DNA from: Spirochaetia bacterium
Lineage (GTDB): Bacteria; Spirochaetota; Spirochaetia; Sphaerochaetales; Sphaerochaetaceae
NCBI GenBank assembly: GCA_009930325.1
Contig: RZYO01000018.1
Location: 1 to 33,695 of the forward strand
DNA length: 33,695 nt
Direction: 5' to 3'
In this document: positions 16,036 to 25,457 of the stretch, one piece after another
How the letters are laid out: each line of letters begins with the position of its first letter
How positions within the stretch are numbered: position 1 is the first letter of the stretch
Program-made: the position numbers and the translations under genes
Notes under the pieces: model-generated
Database searches by the model: none
Seen by the model: only the letters and a program-made list of their open reading frames with translations
What the model was told of the DNA's origin: nothing

Positions 16036-17430
16036 ATGAAAATAAAAAAAATATGTTGTATTTCCATATTAGTAATGATGTGCGCAAACTCTGTTTTTGC
16101 TATAACACATAATCAATTAGCAACTCAAATGAGCTTTAATAATCCATCATTAGTAAATAGTAGGAAAGATATAGATCTTGCAAAACTCGATTTAAAGGAT
16201 GCAAAAGCAACATATCAACCTACAATTGAACTTTTAACAAGTGCGACCTATATGGTTAATCCCCCAATTGGGAAAATTGTAGTCAATCCTGAAGATTATG
16301 TTAATGGAGAGAGTGGTACCTCAGGCTCACTCTCTTCACTCTCTGCTTTAGGACTTGAAGGTCCTATAACAGTTTATCAAGGCATGGAAGATACTTACTA
16401 CAATTTTGACATAAAAATTACTCAACCTCTTTTTACTTGGAATAAAATAAATACTTCTGTTGAATTATATGACAAAGTAGTAACAATAAGAGAAATTCAA
16501 AGTAGTTCACAATATAAAAAACTTTTAAGCGAATTAGAAGCAAGAGAAGCTGCAATTTATTATATAAAAGAAATGAAAAAGAATTTGATTCAACAAGAAA
16601 ATATGGCCAATGAATTAATTCAAATTATTTCTGAAGCTGAAAAAAATGATTTAGTATTGGATCAAGATGTATTAGAAGTAAAGATAAAAGAAAAGCAAAT
16701 CGAAGTCGGTTTAAAAAAATTAGAGAAAGAAGAAAAAACACAAATTTCCAAAATAATAACATTAACAAATAATAAAAGTATCTCAACTGATGATATCGAG
16801 TATCAAGTAAATGAAAAAATAATTACAAGCCTTTTAGAAAAAAATAAAAAAGAGCTAATAAAAAAAGCAATATCAACTTCAAATGAAAACATTCAAATAT
16901 TGAATATTCTAAAAGACGTAAAAGCTGATGAAACAACAATAGCAAATAATAGTATTTACTGGAAACCAGATTTAGCATTACAAGTTGAAACAAGTTATAG
17001 TGGCTCAAGATTCCCTCTTATTGAAAAAGGCTATTATACAAAAGATCAATCCGCATTAAATTTAACAATTGCAATAAAATCAACACTCTGGGATGGAGGT
17101 AAAAAGCTAAATGATATTGCAAGAAAAGAAATAAATGAAGCCAAGGCTACAGAAGATATAGAAAATACAAAAAATCAAATTCTTGAAGCAGTTAATGAGA
17201 ATTTATATACAATGGAATTAGATACGACTAATATAGAATTTCAAGAATTAAATTCGCAAATTATTCAAAAAAGAATAGATAATTTAACACAAGAATACGA
17301 ACAAGGCTATGTAGATAAAGCCCAAATATTAAAAGCTGAATTAGAAAAAAAAGCGAGTGATTTAGAACTATTAAAACAAAAAACTGAAAGGGCTACAGCA
17401 TATTTTACTTTACGCTATTTGACCCAATAA
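16036..17430 (+). CDS. TolC-like outer membrane efflux protein
   Basis: The 464-residue protein has a cleavable signal peptide (cleavage likely after SVFA, residue 22). Two long-helix repeats follow, typical of the OEP/TolC fold: a first half with KDIDLAKLDLKDAKATYQP and a later half with EQGYVDKAQILKAELEKKASD near the C-terminus. The middle is coiled-coil-rich with many Lys/Glu. It would form the trimeric outer-membrane duct of this pump. The ATG follows AAGGATTG at a good distance. It is the last gene of the efflux operon, with a terminator at 17489-17516. Confidence 0.87.
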   Translation: MKIKKICCISILVMMCANSVFAITHNQLATQMSFNNPSLVNSRKDIDLAKLDLKDAKATYQPTIELLTSATYMVNPPIGKIVVNPEDYVNGESGTSGSLSSLSALGLEGPITVYQGMEDTYYNFDIKITQPLFTWNKINTSVELYDKVVTIREIQSSSQYKKLLSELEAREAAIYYIKEMKKNLIQQENMANELIQIISEAEKNDLVLDQDVLEVKIKEKQIEVGLKKLEKEEKTQISKIITLTNNKSISTDDIEYQVNEKIITSLLEKNKKELIKKAISTSNENIQILNILKDVKADETTIANNSIYWKPDLALQVETSYSGSRFPLIEKGYYTKDQSALNLTIAIKSTLWDGGKKLNDIARKEINEAKATEDIENTKNQILEAVNENLYTMELDTTNIEFQELNSQIIQKRIDNLTQEYEQGYVDKAQILKAELEKKASDLELLKQKTERATAYFTLRYLTQ

Positions 17431-17488
17431 AAATTGTTATTTTTATTATATTGTCATTTTGACAAAAAAATATAATTCATTTTAAATT

Positions 17489-17522
17489 ATGTTGATAGTT
17501 GAAAAATTATCAACATTTTTTA
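17489..17522 (+). terminator. Intrinsic terminator of the efflux operon
   Basis: A 9-bp stem (ATGTTGATA 17489-17497, TATCAACAT 17508-17516) with a 10-base loop is followed by T-rich sequence. A small TTGTCA/TGACAA palindrome (17451-17465) precedes it. A TTGACA there (17459-17464) with TTAAAT (17482-17487) could be a promoter for the racemase; in that case the hairpin would sit at that transcript's very start. Confidence 0.75.
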
Positions 17523-17574
17523 TTTATTAAATATCATAATAATGATACACTCACCAATAGAAAAAGGTGAAAAC

Positions 17575-18279
17575 ATGAAAAAAACAGCTGGAATTATTGG
17601 TGGTATGGGCCCCCAAGCCACAATAGATCTCTTTCAAAAAATAGTATCTAATACCGTATCAAATTCAGATAATGAACACATCCATATTTTAATTGATAAT
17701 AATACAGATATCCCCGATAGAACAAAATCCATATTAGAAAATAGTGATTTACCTTTAAAATATCTTAGTGAATCTGCAAAAAGACTCGAATTAATTGGAG
17801 CAGATTTCTTAGCAATGCCTTGTAACACAGCACATTTTTTCTATGACAATTTAAAAAAAGAAGTAAATATTCCAATTATAAATATGATTGAAGAAACAGC
17901 TATAACATTAAAAAACAATAATGAAACAACTCTATTATTATTAGCAACTTCAGGAACAATAAAAACAAATATTTATCAAAAAATCTTTGACAAATATGAT
18001 TTAAAAATCATAACTCCTAATATAGAATTCCAAAATGAAATAATGTCTGCGATATATGATTTTGTGAAAAAAGGTATACCTTATTCTAAGGTAAATACAT
18101 TTAAAGAATATCTTAACACTATTTTGATAGAAAATAAAATTGATAATATAATACTAGGATGTACTGAATTACCAATTCTTTTTGAAGATAATAAATTAGA
18201 GTACAAAGTAATTGATCCAACTTTAGTATTGGCAAAAAAGATAATTAGTGAAGCTGGTTACAAAATTAAATCATTATAG
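17575..18279 (+). CDS. Aspartate/glutamate racemase family protein
   Basis: The 234-residue cytosolic enzyme is a PLP-independent two-cysteine racemase. It starts with GIIGGMGPQATIDLF, has the first catalytic Cys in AMPCNTAHFF (C83) and the second in LGCTELPIL (C196). Both acid/base cysteines are present and the length is typical, so D/L-aspartate interconversion is likely; a related amino acid is possible. The frame opens 33 bases earlier at 17542, but the ATG at 17575 has AGGTGA directly upstream and begins at the family N-terminus. Its 3' end overlaps the convergent esterase gene by 6 bases. Confidence 0.85.
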   Translation: MKKTAGIIGGMGPQATIDLFQKIVSNTVSNSDNEHIHILIDNNTDIPDRTKSILENSDLPLKYLSESAKRLELIGADFLAMPCNTAHFFYDNLKKEVNIPIINMIEETAITLKNNNETTLLLLATSGTIKTNIYQKIFDKYDLKIITPNIEFQNEIMSAIYDFVKKGIPYSKVNTFKEYLNTILIENKIDNIILGCTELPILFEDNKLEYKVIDPTLVLAKKIISEAGYKIKSL

Positions 18280-19227
18280 TTGTTTTTTAAAATAAGTTAA
18301 TTTGGCTCTCTGTAATTCATTTTTTATAAATTCTTTTGCTTCTAAAGTTTTTTCTGCTAAAGGATTAACATTTTCAAAGCCATGATATACATCACTAAAT
18401 ATTTTAATATTATTCTCAATATTAAATTTTGTTAAATTATTAAAATATTCAACAGTTTCATCATGAAATGGATCTAAAGTCCCTACATAAGAACTTGCTG
18501 GAGGCAAAGATGAATAATCTTCACATCTACTTGGAGAAGCATATATTGGAATTTCATCTAAGCCTTTTAGGTATAAATTCCAAGCAAATCTATTTTGAGG
18601 TTCATTCCAAATAGGAGCATCATTATCTATCATAGAGGCAGTTTTCATTCTGTCATCAAGCATTGGACATATTGGAAATTGATATGCTATTGCAACTTCA
18701 TGTAAATCTCTTGCTAAAAGGCATAAGCTAACAGCTAAACCACCACCAGCACTCTTGCCCATAACAAAAATTTGATCATTTCTGAAACCAAGGGTTTCAC
18801 TATTATCTCTCATCCAAAGCAAAGTATCGTAACAATCTTCAAGCGCTGCAGGATATGGAGAATCTAAAGACCTTCTATAATCGGGAGCAACAACAACACA
18901 ATCTATAGAATTTAAAACACCTTGAATTTCTCCATGACTATTTTCTGGATAATTCAATACAAACCCACCACCATGGAGGTATAGTATTCCAGGACAATTT
19001 ATATCATGTTTTTTTCGTTTATAAGTTCTAACTCTTATTTGATTATCATTTTTTTTATTATCAATAAATATCTGTTTTGATTTAAATTTTCTTAATTTTT
19101 TACCTATTTTTCGTTTACTGATTTTATTAATTCGTATATATCTTTTTTCATTAGGCTCAAGTATTGCCTTTGCAAGGCTAATCCCCATCCTATAATCTTT
19201 ATCAATCATTTCTTTTTTAACTTTCAT
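18274..19227 (-). CDS. Alpha/beta hydrolase, HSL (family IV) esterase/lipase type
   Basis: The 317-residue protein has the family IV hallmarks: the HGGG oxyanion motif (85-88), the nucleophile elbow G-K-S-A-G-G (S159), an Asp in YVGTLDPFHDE and a His in DVYHGFEN. A basic N-terminal region (residues 30-75, many Lys/Arg) precedes the catalytic core, and no signal peptide is seen. It likely hydrolyses short-chain esters in the cytosol. AAGGCG lies before the ATG. It is convergent with the racemase, overlapping 6 bases, with no hairpin at the junction. It may be cotranscribed with the upstream acyltransferase-GltS pair, because the 79-base gap has only a weak AT-only palindrome (19262-19280). Confidence 0.82.
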   Translation of the reverse strand: MKVKKEMIDKDYRMGISLAKAILEPNEKRYIRINKISKRKIGKKLRKFKSKQIFIDNKKNDNQIRVRTYKRKKHDINCPGILYLHGGGFVLNYPENSHGEIQGVLNSIDCVVVAPDYRRSLDSPYPAALEDCYDTLLWMRDNSETLGFRNDQIFVMGKSAGGGLAVSLCLLARDLHEVAIAYQFPICPMLDDRMKTASMIDNDAPIWNEPQNRFAWNLYLKGLDEIPIYASPSRCEDYSSLPPASSYVGTLDPFHDETVEYFNNLTKFNIENNIKIFSDVYHGFENVNPLAEKTLEAKEFIKNELQRAKLTYFKKQL

Positions 19228-19306
19228 AAAATCGCCTTAATATATAAACGAATTTACTTTATATAATAATAGTTATTATAAATAATTAATAGTAATAATA
19301 ATTGAT

Positions 19307-20653
19307 TTATAGATTAGCAATTCGTTTTTGTCTAAAAATAAAATATATCATAGCTACTATTAAATATATTAAAGCAACTCCTAAAGCAATATAAAAATAA
19401 GCAAAATTACCTGTAGTTGCAGCCATTGCTGGTAAATTAGCACATAATATTAATGGAATCATTATTGGAAAAACAATAGCTGAAGCATACATATAATCGG
19501 TTGCAACACCAGAGTCCATATTCGGTTCAACAATCCTTAACAAAGCTAAACCTGTTGGAAGAGTTCCCGTAGCACATCCAAATAATACTAATGTTCTTTT
19601 AAACCAATTATCAGAAAATACTTTTCTACAATATCTAGTTAATAAGAAAATAGCTATAAAAGAACCCAAGACAATAATTAAAAATATTTCGAAAATATAA
19701 CTACTTATGGCTGCTAATGAAATAGCTCCTAACGAAGCTGCAATTGTTAAATCAATACTAAAACCACTAATTCTATTACACATAGAAGTTTCTATCGAAT
19801 GACCAATTCCTACTCTTTTAAAATACTTTCTAACAACAATAGCCATTAAAGATGAAAAAATAAAATTCAAACCCCACAAACTATCACCAAATTGAACACC
19901 AAAAGGCCCTAAGAATGATAATAGATAAGTAATTAAAGTTAAACCTAATAAACTTAACATATATGTAGATAATACAACAGCAACATGATAAGTAAGAGAA
20001 TCAAGATTAAAATATTCAATTAAACCATCGTGTTTTCTTCTTTCAAATTCTTCCGAATCTTTTGGATTCTCTACATAGCCTTTTGCAATTCCCCAGTTAA
20101 CTAAAATGACTCCACCAATTGAACCTACTAAAAATCCTGCAGCGGCTATAGCAAGTGCAACAGAAGTTGCTCCTGCAAAACCCATAGGTTCCCAACCGAG
20201 CGATATAAAATAAGCTTGACCTGGTCCTAATTCAAAACCTAGAGGAAGCAGGAATCCAAAAGCAGGAAATAAATTTGGAGAAATAGTATATATTAAAATT
20301 AAAGTAAGTAATAAACCAAAAAAGGTTTGAAATCCATACTGACTGATTGTTCCAAAAACATTTGCAAATACATTGTTACTTTTCTTATTTTGAAAATCCC
20401 CGTCTTTAGTTCTTAACATCATTGCAATAAATGAAATATTCAACATATGATAAACAAGACGTCCTAAGAAATCTTGAGTAAGACCAATACTTGGTGCAGC
20501 ATAATTATAAAAGAAAAGTAATATAAAGCCTGCAATAATTGGTGCTGGAATTAAAAATTTACTAAAAACAGAAACCTTATGTCTAATAAATGCACCAATT
20601 ATCAATGCAACAGAAATTACTCCTAAGTGAACCATTATTGAATATTCTAGCAT
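19307..20653 (-). CDS. Sodium/glutamate symporter family (GltS-like) transporter
   Basis: The 448-residue inner-membrane protein has about 10-12 hydrophobic segments. It carries two re-entrant-loop-like blocks characteristic of GltS: a Gly-rich one (GFELGPGQAYFISLGW near 139-154) and GCATGTLPTGLALLRIV (near 352-368). Sodium-driven uptake of glutamate or a related anion is the family role. The start overlaps the acyltransferase stop by 7 bases (ATGCTAG) with a strong GGGAGG, so translation is coupled. Proximity to the aspartate racemase is suggestive of acidic amino acid metabolism, but they are on opposite strands. Confidence 0.8.
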   Translation of the reverse strand: MLEYSIMVHLGVISVALIIGAFIRHKVSVFSKFLIPAPIIAGFILLFFYNYAAPSIGLTQDFLGRLVYHMLNISFIAMMLRTKDGDFQNKKSNNVFANVFGTISQYGFQTFFGLLLTLILIYTISPNLFPAFGFLLPLGFELGPGQAYFISLGWEPMGFAGATSVALAIAAAGFLVGSIGGVILVNWGIAKGYVENPKDSEEFERRKHDGLIEYFNLDSLTYHVAVVLSTYMLSLLGLTLITYLLSFLGPFGVQFGDSLWGLNFIFSSLMAIVVRKYFKRVGIGHSIETSMCNRISGFSIDLTIAASLGAISLAAISSYIFEIFLIIVLGSFIAIFLLTRYCRKVFSDNWFKRTLVLFGCATGTLPTGLALLRIVEPNMDSGVATDYMYASAIVFPIMIPLILCANLPAMAATTGNFAYFYIALGVALIYLIVAMIYFIFRQKRIANL

Positions 20654-21843
20654 TTATATGCCTCCCATTTTTGGAAATATTTTAAAGAATTTAAATCGCC
20701 TTGGAGACGAAAACTATACAATTGATTTTCATAATAAAATTCAATTGATTGTTTTACTGATAATACCATACTTTCTATTTTATCTATTTCAAATATAAAT
20801 ATTTTTCCATTTGATAATTTAAACTCAATTGAATTAGTAGATAAAGTACAATTATAATCTTTAGAAATCATTTCAAATGAATCTTTAACCCCTTTTCTAA
20901 AGAAGTCGCCTTTATCTGGATTAAAAGTAATTTGATTTTCTTTTATATAATCTTTTTGAAATTGGTTCCACTGGGCTAAAGAGGAATACCCAAAACTTTC
21001 ATTTTTTAATGATAGATACTCTGTTAAAATATCCTCTGTATGGCAATTTGAGCATATTACTTTATTTTTCTTACCATAAATTGTTTGTGCATGATGACAT
21101 TTTGGGCATATATAAAATAATCTTTGGATACCATGGGCTCCTTTTTTACAGGGATAAGGCCTCATAGTCTTTTCTTGCCATTGAGAATGATTAAAATATA
21201 AATTTTCTTTTACAATGTCTGTTAATTCAGCTAAAGAAGAATTTTCAATTTCCTCAGTAGTTAAAACTTTTTTTAATCTAATAATTAATATACCACGTCG
21301 TTTCTCATCTGCCCATCTTGGATGCAAATCATAAGCACCTTCATAGGAAAGAAAATAAACTGGAACTTTAAAAATTCTAAACATCTTTGCTGTTGCCTTA
21401 TGATTAATTTCCATATTATTTCCATCCCAAGTACGGGTACCTTCTGGATATAAGCCAACAATAGATCCTTCTTTTAAAGCACTACTTATAGCTTTTATTG
21501 TTGATAAATCACTTCTGCCTTGTTGCTTTGGAATACAAGTAGCTAAATCTCCGATACAAAATTTAAGAAATTTATTTTTAAACAGATAAGCCCCAGCTAC
21601 CCACCTTACATGAGGCTTCATAGCTAAGGTAGTAAAAATTGAATCAAGAGAATGTGTATGATTTCCAACAATTAAAGCAGGCCCTTCAATTTTATCTAAA
21701 AGACCATCATCTTTTTTTATTATCCTAACTCTTGGGTTAGCATAAAATATTTTATAAAGTGGTTTAGCAATATAGCTTACAAATATAGGTTTTTTCTTTG
21801 ACATCAATAAAAGAATAGAGTATAAATCACAATTTAGAAACAT
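20647..21843 (-). CDS. PlsC-type lysophospholipid acyltransferase with C-terminal zinc ribbon
   Basis: The first part of the 398-residue protein is a glycerolipid acyltransferase: the H-x4-D box in GNHTHSLDS (H62, D67), a CIPKQQGRS region, and the YPEGTR substrate box (132-137). About 100 residues later comes a zinc ribbon with cysteines 246, 249, 264 and 267 (CPKC and CSNC), then an about 130-residue C-terminal region with no clear relative. A zinc ribbon after PlsC is unusual. It probably acylates a lysophosphatidate-like lipid at the membrane. Start is uncertain: the first ATG (21843) and a second at 21804 (MSKKKP) both lack a good ribosome binding site. It is translationally coupled to the GltS-like gene. 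Confidence 0.75.
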   Translation of the reverse strand: MFLNCDLYSILLLMSKKKPIFVSYIAKPLYKIFYANPRVRIIKKDDGLLDKIEGPALIVGNHTHSLDSIFTTLAMKPHVRWVAGAYLFKNKFLKFCIGDLATCIPKQQGRSDLSTIKAISSALKEGSIVGLYPEGTRTWDGNNMEINHKATAKMFRIFKVPVYFLSYEGAYDLHPRWADEKRRGILIIRLKKVLTTEEIENSSLAELTDIVKENLYFNHSQWQEKTMRPYPCKKGAHGIQRLFYICPKCHHAQTIYGKKNKVICSNCHTEDILTEYLSLKNESFGYSSLAQWNQFQKDYIKENQITFNPDKGDFFRKGVKDSFEMISKDYNCTLSTNSIEFKLSNGKIFIFEIDKIESMVLSVKQSIEFYYENQLYSFRLQGDLNSLKYFQKWEAYKC

Positions 21844-21907
21844 TTTTTTTTAATTTTTACATATTTTTAATTTATTTTAAACATTTTTTAATTTTTTGTA
21901 TAAAAAA

Positions 21908-22372
21908 CTAAAGATAAAAGCCTTCTAAATTTAAAAGTCTATTTTTCATTTCAAGTCCATAGGCATATCCACCTATTTTATTTGAAGAAGCAATTACTCT
22001 ATGACAAGGAATAATCAATGCAATTGGATTATTATGATTTGCCATACCAACAGCTCTATATGCTTTTGGATTATCAATCTCAATAGCGATTTCTTTATAA
22101 CTTTTTGTTTGTCCATAAGCAATATTTAATAAAGCATTATAAACTTTCTTTTGAAAAACTGTACCTGTTATTAACAAAGGGATATTAAAAACTGTCCTTT
22201 TCTTCTTAAAATATTCATCTATTTGATTTGCTACATAATCACTAAATTTAGTTTTAACAGAAAGCTTATCATAATTATCTATCAAAAAAAACTCAACAAC
22301 TTTTTCATCATAGTAACCAACAACAAAATTATTAAAACTATTCTCATAAAAAGCATATTTTATATTATCCAA
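21908..22372 (-). CDS. ogt: Methylated-DNA--protein-cysteine methyltransferase
   Basis: The 154-residue protein repairs O6-methylguanine by moving the methyl group irreversibly to its own cysteine. The active-site box is IIPCHRVI (C123), preceded by AYRAVGMANHNNP, which contains the helix and Arg finger region, and followed by GGYAYGLEMKNRLLNLEG. The N-terminal domain is short, as in Ogt and Gram-positive-type enzymes, and no Ada regulatory domain is present. The start is TTG at 22372; GAAGG lies 6 bases upstream. It lies just after the nfsB terminator and so should have its own promoter. Confidence 0.87.
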   Translation of the reverse strand: MDNIKYAFYENSFNNFVVGYYDEKVVEFFLIDNYDKLSVKTKFSDYVANQIDEYFKKKRTVFNIPLLITGTVFQKKVYNALLNIAYGQTKSYKEIAIEIDNPKAYRAVGMANHNNPIALIIPCHRVIASSNKIGGYAYGLEMKNRLLNLEGFYL

Positions 22373-22395
22373 ATAAAACCTTCTTTTTCTTTTAA

Positions 22396-22431
22396 TAAAA
22401 ATAGAGTCCTATAATAAAGACTCTATTTTTA
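22396..22431 (-). terminator. Intrinsic terminator after nfsB
   Basis: A perfect 13-bp stem (22396-22408 with 22419-22431; core TAGAGTC/GACTCTA) with a 10-base loop ends in T-rich sequence on the minus strand. It separates nfsB from ogt. Confidence 0.82.
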
Positions 22432-22443
22432 ATTATCTATTAA

Positions 22444-23097
22444 TTATAATTTTTCAATTATTTCATTTTTACTCAATCTTGATTTTGGTAAATTTGAATT
22501 ATAATCATCATTTGAATGGTAACCTAAAGAAACAACTACATTTGCCTTAAATCCTTTTTCTGCTAGATTAAATTCTTTATCAAGAACACTCATATCCAAC
22601 CCTTCCATTGGAACTGCATCTATCTCTAAGGCAGCCACAGAAGCTAAGAAAAACCCTAAATTTAAATAAAGCTGTTTTTGTACCCAAGAAGATAAATCAT
22701 TAAATTCATTTTTATGAAAATTTACAAAAGTTTCTCTTGCTTTATGAGTTTTTTCTTTTGCTTCAGTATTTAGATATCTTTTATCATTAAATTCATTTTC
22801 ACTCAAATGTTCTAAATACTGACTATCAATATCAATTTTTGAACAGAATATTATTGAGATTGAGGAATCAAGTATCTTCTTTTCATTAAAACTAAAAAAA
22901 CCTTTAGAAGCTTTTGCAATTTTTTCTTTTGCATAATCACTTTCTGCAATTAGAAAGTGCCAAGGCTGAACATTTGTTGAAGAGGGAGAAAGGTTTAAAA
23001 TTGATTCAATTTTCTCGATATCTTCAGCACTAATTTGTTTTCTAGAATCAAAAACTTTGGTCGAATATCTTCTATTCAAGGCTTTTAAAATATCCAT
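22444..23097 (-). CDS. NfsB-like NAD(P)H nitroreductase
   Basis: The 217-residue flavoprotein has the same length as E. coli NfsB. FMN-binding features are the N-terminal RRYSTKVFD (Arg-Arg-Ser-type FMN phosphate contact), SPSSTNVQPWHF (about 37-48), and EGLDMSVLDKEF with VSLGYH near the C-terminus. It would reduce nitroaromatics, quinones or dihydropteridines as a cytosolic homodimer. AAGGAG (23105-23110) precedes the ATG. A consensus-like TTGACT lies about 60 bases upstream, but no convincing -10 was found, so a promoter here is uncertain. It may be read from the upstream cysteine-desulfurase-like gene. Confidence 0.85.
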   Translation of the reverse strand: MDILKALNRRYSTKVFDSRKQISAEDIEKIESILNLSPSSTNVQPWHFLIAESDYAKEKIAKASKGFFSFNEKKILDSSISIIFCSKIDIDSQYLEHLSENEFNDKRYLNTEAKEKTHKARETFVNFHKNEFNDLSSWVQKQLYLNLGFFLASVAALEIDAVPMEGLDMSVLDKEFNLAEKGFKANVVVSLGYHSNDDYNSNLPKSRLSKNEIIEKL

Positions 23098-23169
23098 ATT
23101 ATCTCCTTACTAATAATAAGTTATAAATACAAGCTAATACTGATATTATGATAAGTCAATGAAATTGCT

Positions 23170-24300
23170 TTACAAATTTTCTAAGATATTCAAAGTATAT
23201 TCTATCTCTTCTTTTGTTGTAAAAACACCAGGGCTTAATCTTAAAGTACCTAAAGGATAGGTATTCATAGCCACATGTGCTAAAGGAGCACAATGAAGAC
23301 CTACTCTTAATTCAATATTATTATCATTCAATTTCATTGCTATAATTGAAGGATCTTCATTTTTAAAATTAAAAGATATCGCACCAGTCCTTTTAGAAAT
23401 ATCTTTATCTCCATAAACTTCAATTTTATTAATTGCTAAAAGACCTTCTATTAATTGAGAAATTCTATTTTTGTAATTCTCAATTAATTTAACTGAATTC
23501 TTATTCCAATATTTTAGTGATGCATTAAAGCCTGCTATACCAACAAGGTTTTGTGTTCCTGCTTCAAGATAATCTGGCAAGATTTTTGGCATAGATAAAT
23601 AAGCACTTTTTGAACCAGTACCACCTGCTATTAATGGTCGTAAATTCAATAAGAAATTACTATCATCTGAGACAAAACCGCCTATTCCCATAGGTCCTAA
23701 AAAACCTTTATGTGCAGTAAAGGCTATAGCTGTTATGCCTTCCATATCTAAATTTACGATTGGAGAACTTTGAGCACTATCAATAAACAACATTATATTG
23801 TTCTCTTTACAAAACTGTTTAGCATCATCAATTGGCTGAATTAAGCCAAAAACATTTGAAGCATGTGTTAAAATTAAGGCTTTTGTTTTAGAACACAACA
23901 TTTCCTTTGCACTTGAAAATATAGTTATTCCATCCTTTTGCTCTAAAATACTATAATTTATTTTATTTAACTCTAAAGCCCTAACAACAGAATTATGTTC
24001 AAATGGGCTAATTAATACATGATCATTTTCTTTTAAAGAGCCAAATATCAATTGATTCAAAGAATGTGTAATCCCAGAAGTAAAAATAACATTCTTAAAA
24101 TCTTTAGCATTATATCTTAACTTAATTAAATTTCTGCTCTCCAATTGCATCAAAGAGGCATCTAATGCACTTTGATATACTCCACGAGCGGGATTACTTG
24201 AACATTGTGTTAAGAACTGACTTATTGCATCTACAACTTCTTTTGGTTTTGGATAACTAGTTGCGGAATTATCGAGATAAATATTGTGTTTATTATACAT
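23170..24300 (-). CDS. Cysteine desulfurase / selenocysteine lyase family aminotransferase (class V)
   Basis: The 376-residue PLP enzyme begins IYLDNSATSYPKP, typical of the cysteine-desulfurase-family group often linked to selenium genes. The PLP lysine lies in FTAHKGFLGP (K198), after the LFIDSAQSSP block with its cofactor-binding Asp. The catalytic Cys is in RVGLHCAPLAH (C337). It would mobilise sulfur, or selenium from selenocysteine, as a persulfide/perselenide. It is divergent from yedE-yedF-DUF3343-selD with a 98-base gap, and this gene set co-occurs in many genomes. It is therefore more likely a selenium-donor enzyme than the housekeeping IscS. Confidence 0.83.
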   Translation of the reverse strand: MYNKHNIYLDNSATSYPKPKEVVDAISQFLTQCSSNPARGVYQSALDASLMQLESRNLIKLRYNAKDFKNVIFTSGITHSLNQLIFGSLKENDHVLISPFEHNSVVRALELNKINYSILEQKDGITIFSSAKEMLCSKTKALILTHASNVFGLIQPIDDAKQFCKENNIMLFIDSAQSSPIVNLDMEGITAIAFTAHKGFLGPMGIGGFVSDDSNFLLNLRPLIAGGTGSKSAYLSMPKILPDYLEAGTQNLVGIAGFNASLKYWNKNSVKLIENYKNRISQLIEGLLAINKIEVYGDKDISKRTGAISFNFKNEDPSIIAMKLNDNNIELRVGLHCAPLAHVAMNTYPLGTLRLSPGVFTTKEEIEYTLNILENL

Positions 24301-24336
24301 GTTATAAAGAATAACATTATATTTAAAAAAAATCCA

Positions 24337-24366
24337 TTGCTTTTTTTAAAATATAATGATTATAAT
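24337..24366 (+). promoter_or_regulatory. Promoter of the yedE-selD operon
   Basis: TTGCTT (24337-24342) and a perfect TATAAT (24361-24366) are spaced by 18 bases, giving a leader of about 25 bases. On the opposite strand a TATAAT (24316-24321) could serve the divergent desulfurase gene, but it lacks a good -35. Confidence 0.6.
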
Positions 24367-24398
24367 AACCATTAGATATTTATTTATAAAATGGAGAG

Positions 24399-25448
24399 AT
24401 GATGAAAAAAGAAAATGGTAAAATTATTTTAACTGGAGCTATTATTGGGATAGCCGCAGTTATTCTTGTTATGTTAGGCAATCCTAAAAACATGGGTTTT
24501 TGTATTGCTTGTTTTATTAGAGATATTACAGGAAGTCTTAAATTGCATAGTGCCGAAAAACTTCAATATGCTAGACCTGAAATATTTGCAATAATTTTTG
24601 GATCCTTTATTGTAGCAAAAATTAAAGGCGAATTTAAAACAACTGGTGGTTCTTCACCTATTTTAAGATTCATACTTGGCTTCTTTATTATGGTAGGTGC
24701 TTTAGTATTCTTAGGCTGTCCTCTTAGATTAGTATTAAGATTAGGTGGTGGAGATGGGAAAGCTATATTTGCATTAATTGGTTTTATTGGTGGTATATAT
24801 GCTGGTTCAAAATTCTTAGGCCAAGGTTTTTCTTTAGGAAGAACATATAAAATAGAAAACTATGGAAGTTATAGTTTTATTGCAGTTTTAGTATTTTTAA
24901 CAATCCTATCAGCATTTAATTTAATTGGTAAACCAGATCTTATTGCTCATGCACCATTTATCACAAGCTTCCTTTTTGCAATTGTTGTTGGAGTAATGGC
25001 TCAAAGAACACGTTTCTGTATGGTTGGTGGATATCGTGATATTTTCTTATTTAAAGATTTTAAATTATTCTTAGGTACTCTTTCATTATTTATTGTTGTT
25101 TTAATTGGAAACATTGTAACAGGCCAATTTTCTTTTTCAATTACTTTAAGTAATGCAGTTTGGTACTTCTTATCAATGGGATTAGTAGGATTTGCAGCAG
25201 CTCTTGCTGGAGGTTGTCCATTAAGACAATTAGTTCTTGCAGGTGAAGGAAACACCGATAGCATGATTACAATATTAGGAATGATTTTTGGAGCAGCAAT
25301 TTCACATAACTTTGCAATAGCTTCTTCCCCTACTACAGTAAATACAAATGGAAAAATTGCAGTAATTGTTGGATTAGTACTAATTACTATAATAGCAGTT
25401 TTGATTACAAATCAAAAGAAAAATGAATTGAAAAAATTAGGTTTATAG
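24399..25448 (+). CDS. yedE: YedE-family membrane protein, selenium-metabolism type
   Basis: The 349-residue inner-membrane protein has about ten hydrophobic segments in two related halves, the YeeE/YedE duplication. Conserved Cys-containing motifs are visible: GFCIACFIRD (about 31-40), LGCPLRLVLRLGG (about 108-120), RTRFCMVGGYRD (about 204-215) and GGCPLRQLVLAGEG (about 270-283). Members of this family next to yedF and selD are thought to import a selenium or sulfur species. The start is ATG at 24399 with GGAGAG upstream; the immediately following ATG is an equal alternative. It is followed within 10 bases by the TusA-like gene. Confidence 0.83.
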   Translation: MMKKENGKIILTGAIIGIAAVILVMLGNPKNMGFCIACFIRDITGSLKLHSAEKLQYARPEIFAIIFGSFIVAKIKGEFKTTGGSSPILRFILGFFIMVGALVFLGCPLRLVLRLGGGDGKAIFALIGFIGGIYAGSKFLGQGFSLGRTYKIENYGSYSFIAVLVFLTILSAFNLIGKPDLIAHAPFITSFLFAIVVGVMAQRTRFCMVGGYRDIFLFKDFKLFLGTLSLFIVVLIGNIVTGQFSFSITLSNAVWYFLSMGLVGFAAALAGGCPLRQLVLAGEGNTDSMITILGMIFGAAISHNFAIASSPTTVNTNGKIAVIVGLVLITIIAVLITNQKKNELKKLGL

Positions 25449-25457
25449 GAGAAATTT

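Noticed and set aside
19262-19280. Terminator between the GltS-like and esterase genes
   Set aside because: TATAATAA/TTATTATA is a perfect 8-bp palindrome, but it is all A/T with a 3-base loop and no T-run; it is more likely chance or promoter sequence in such AT-rich DNA.
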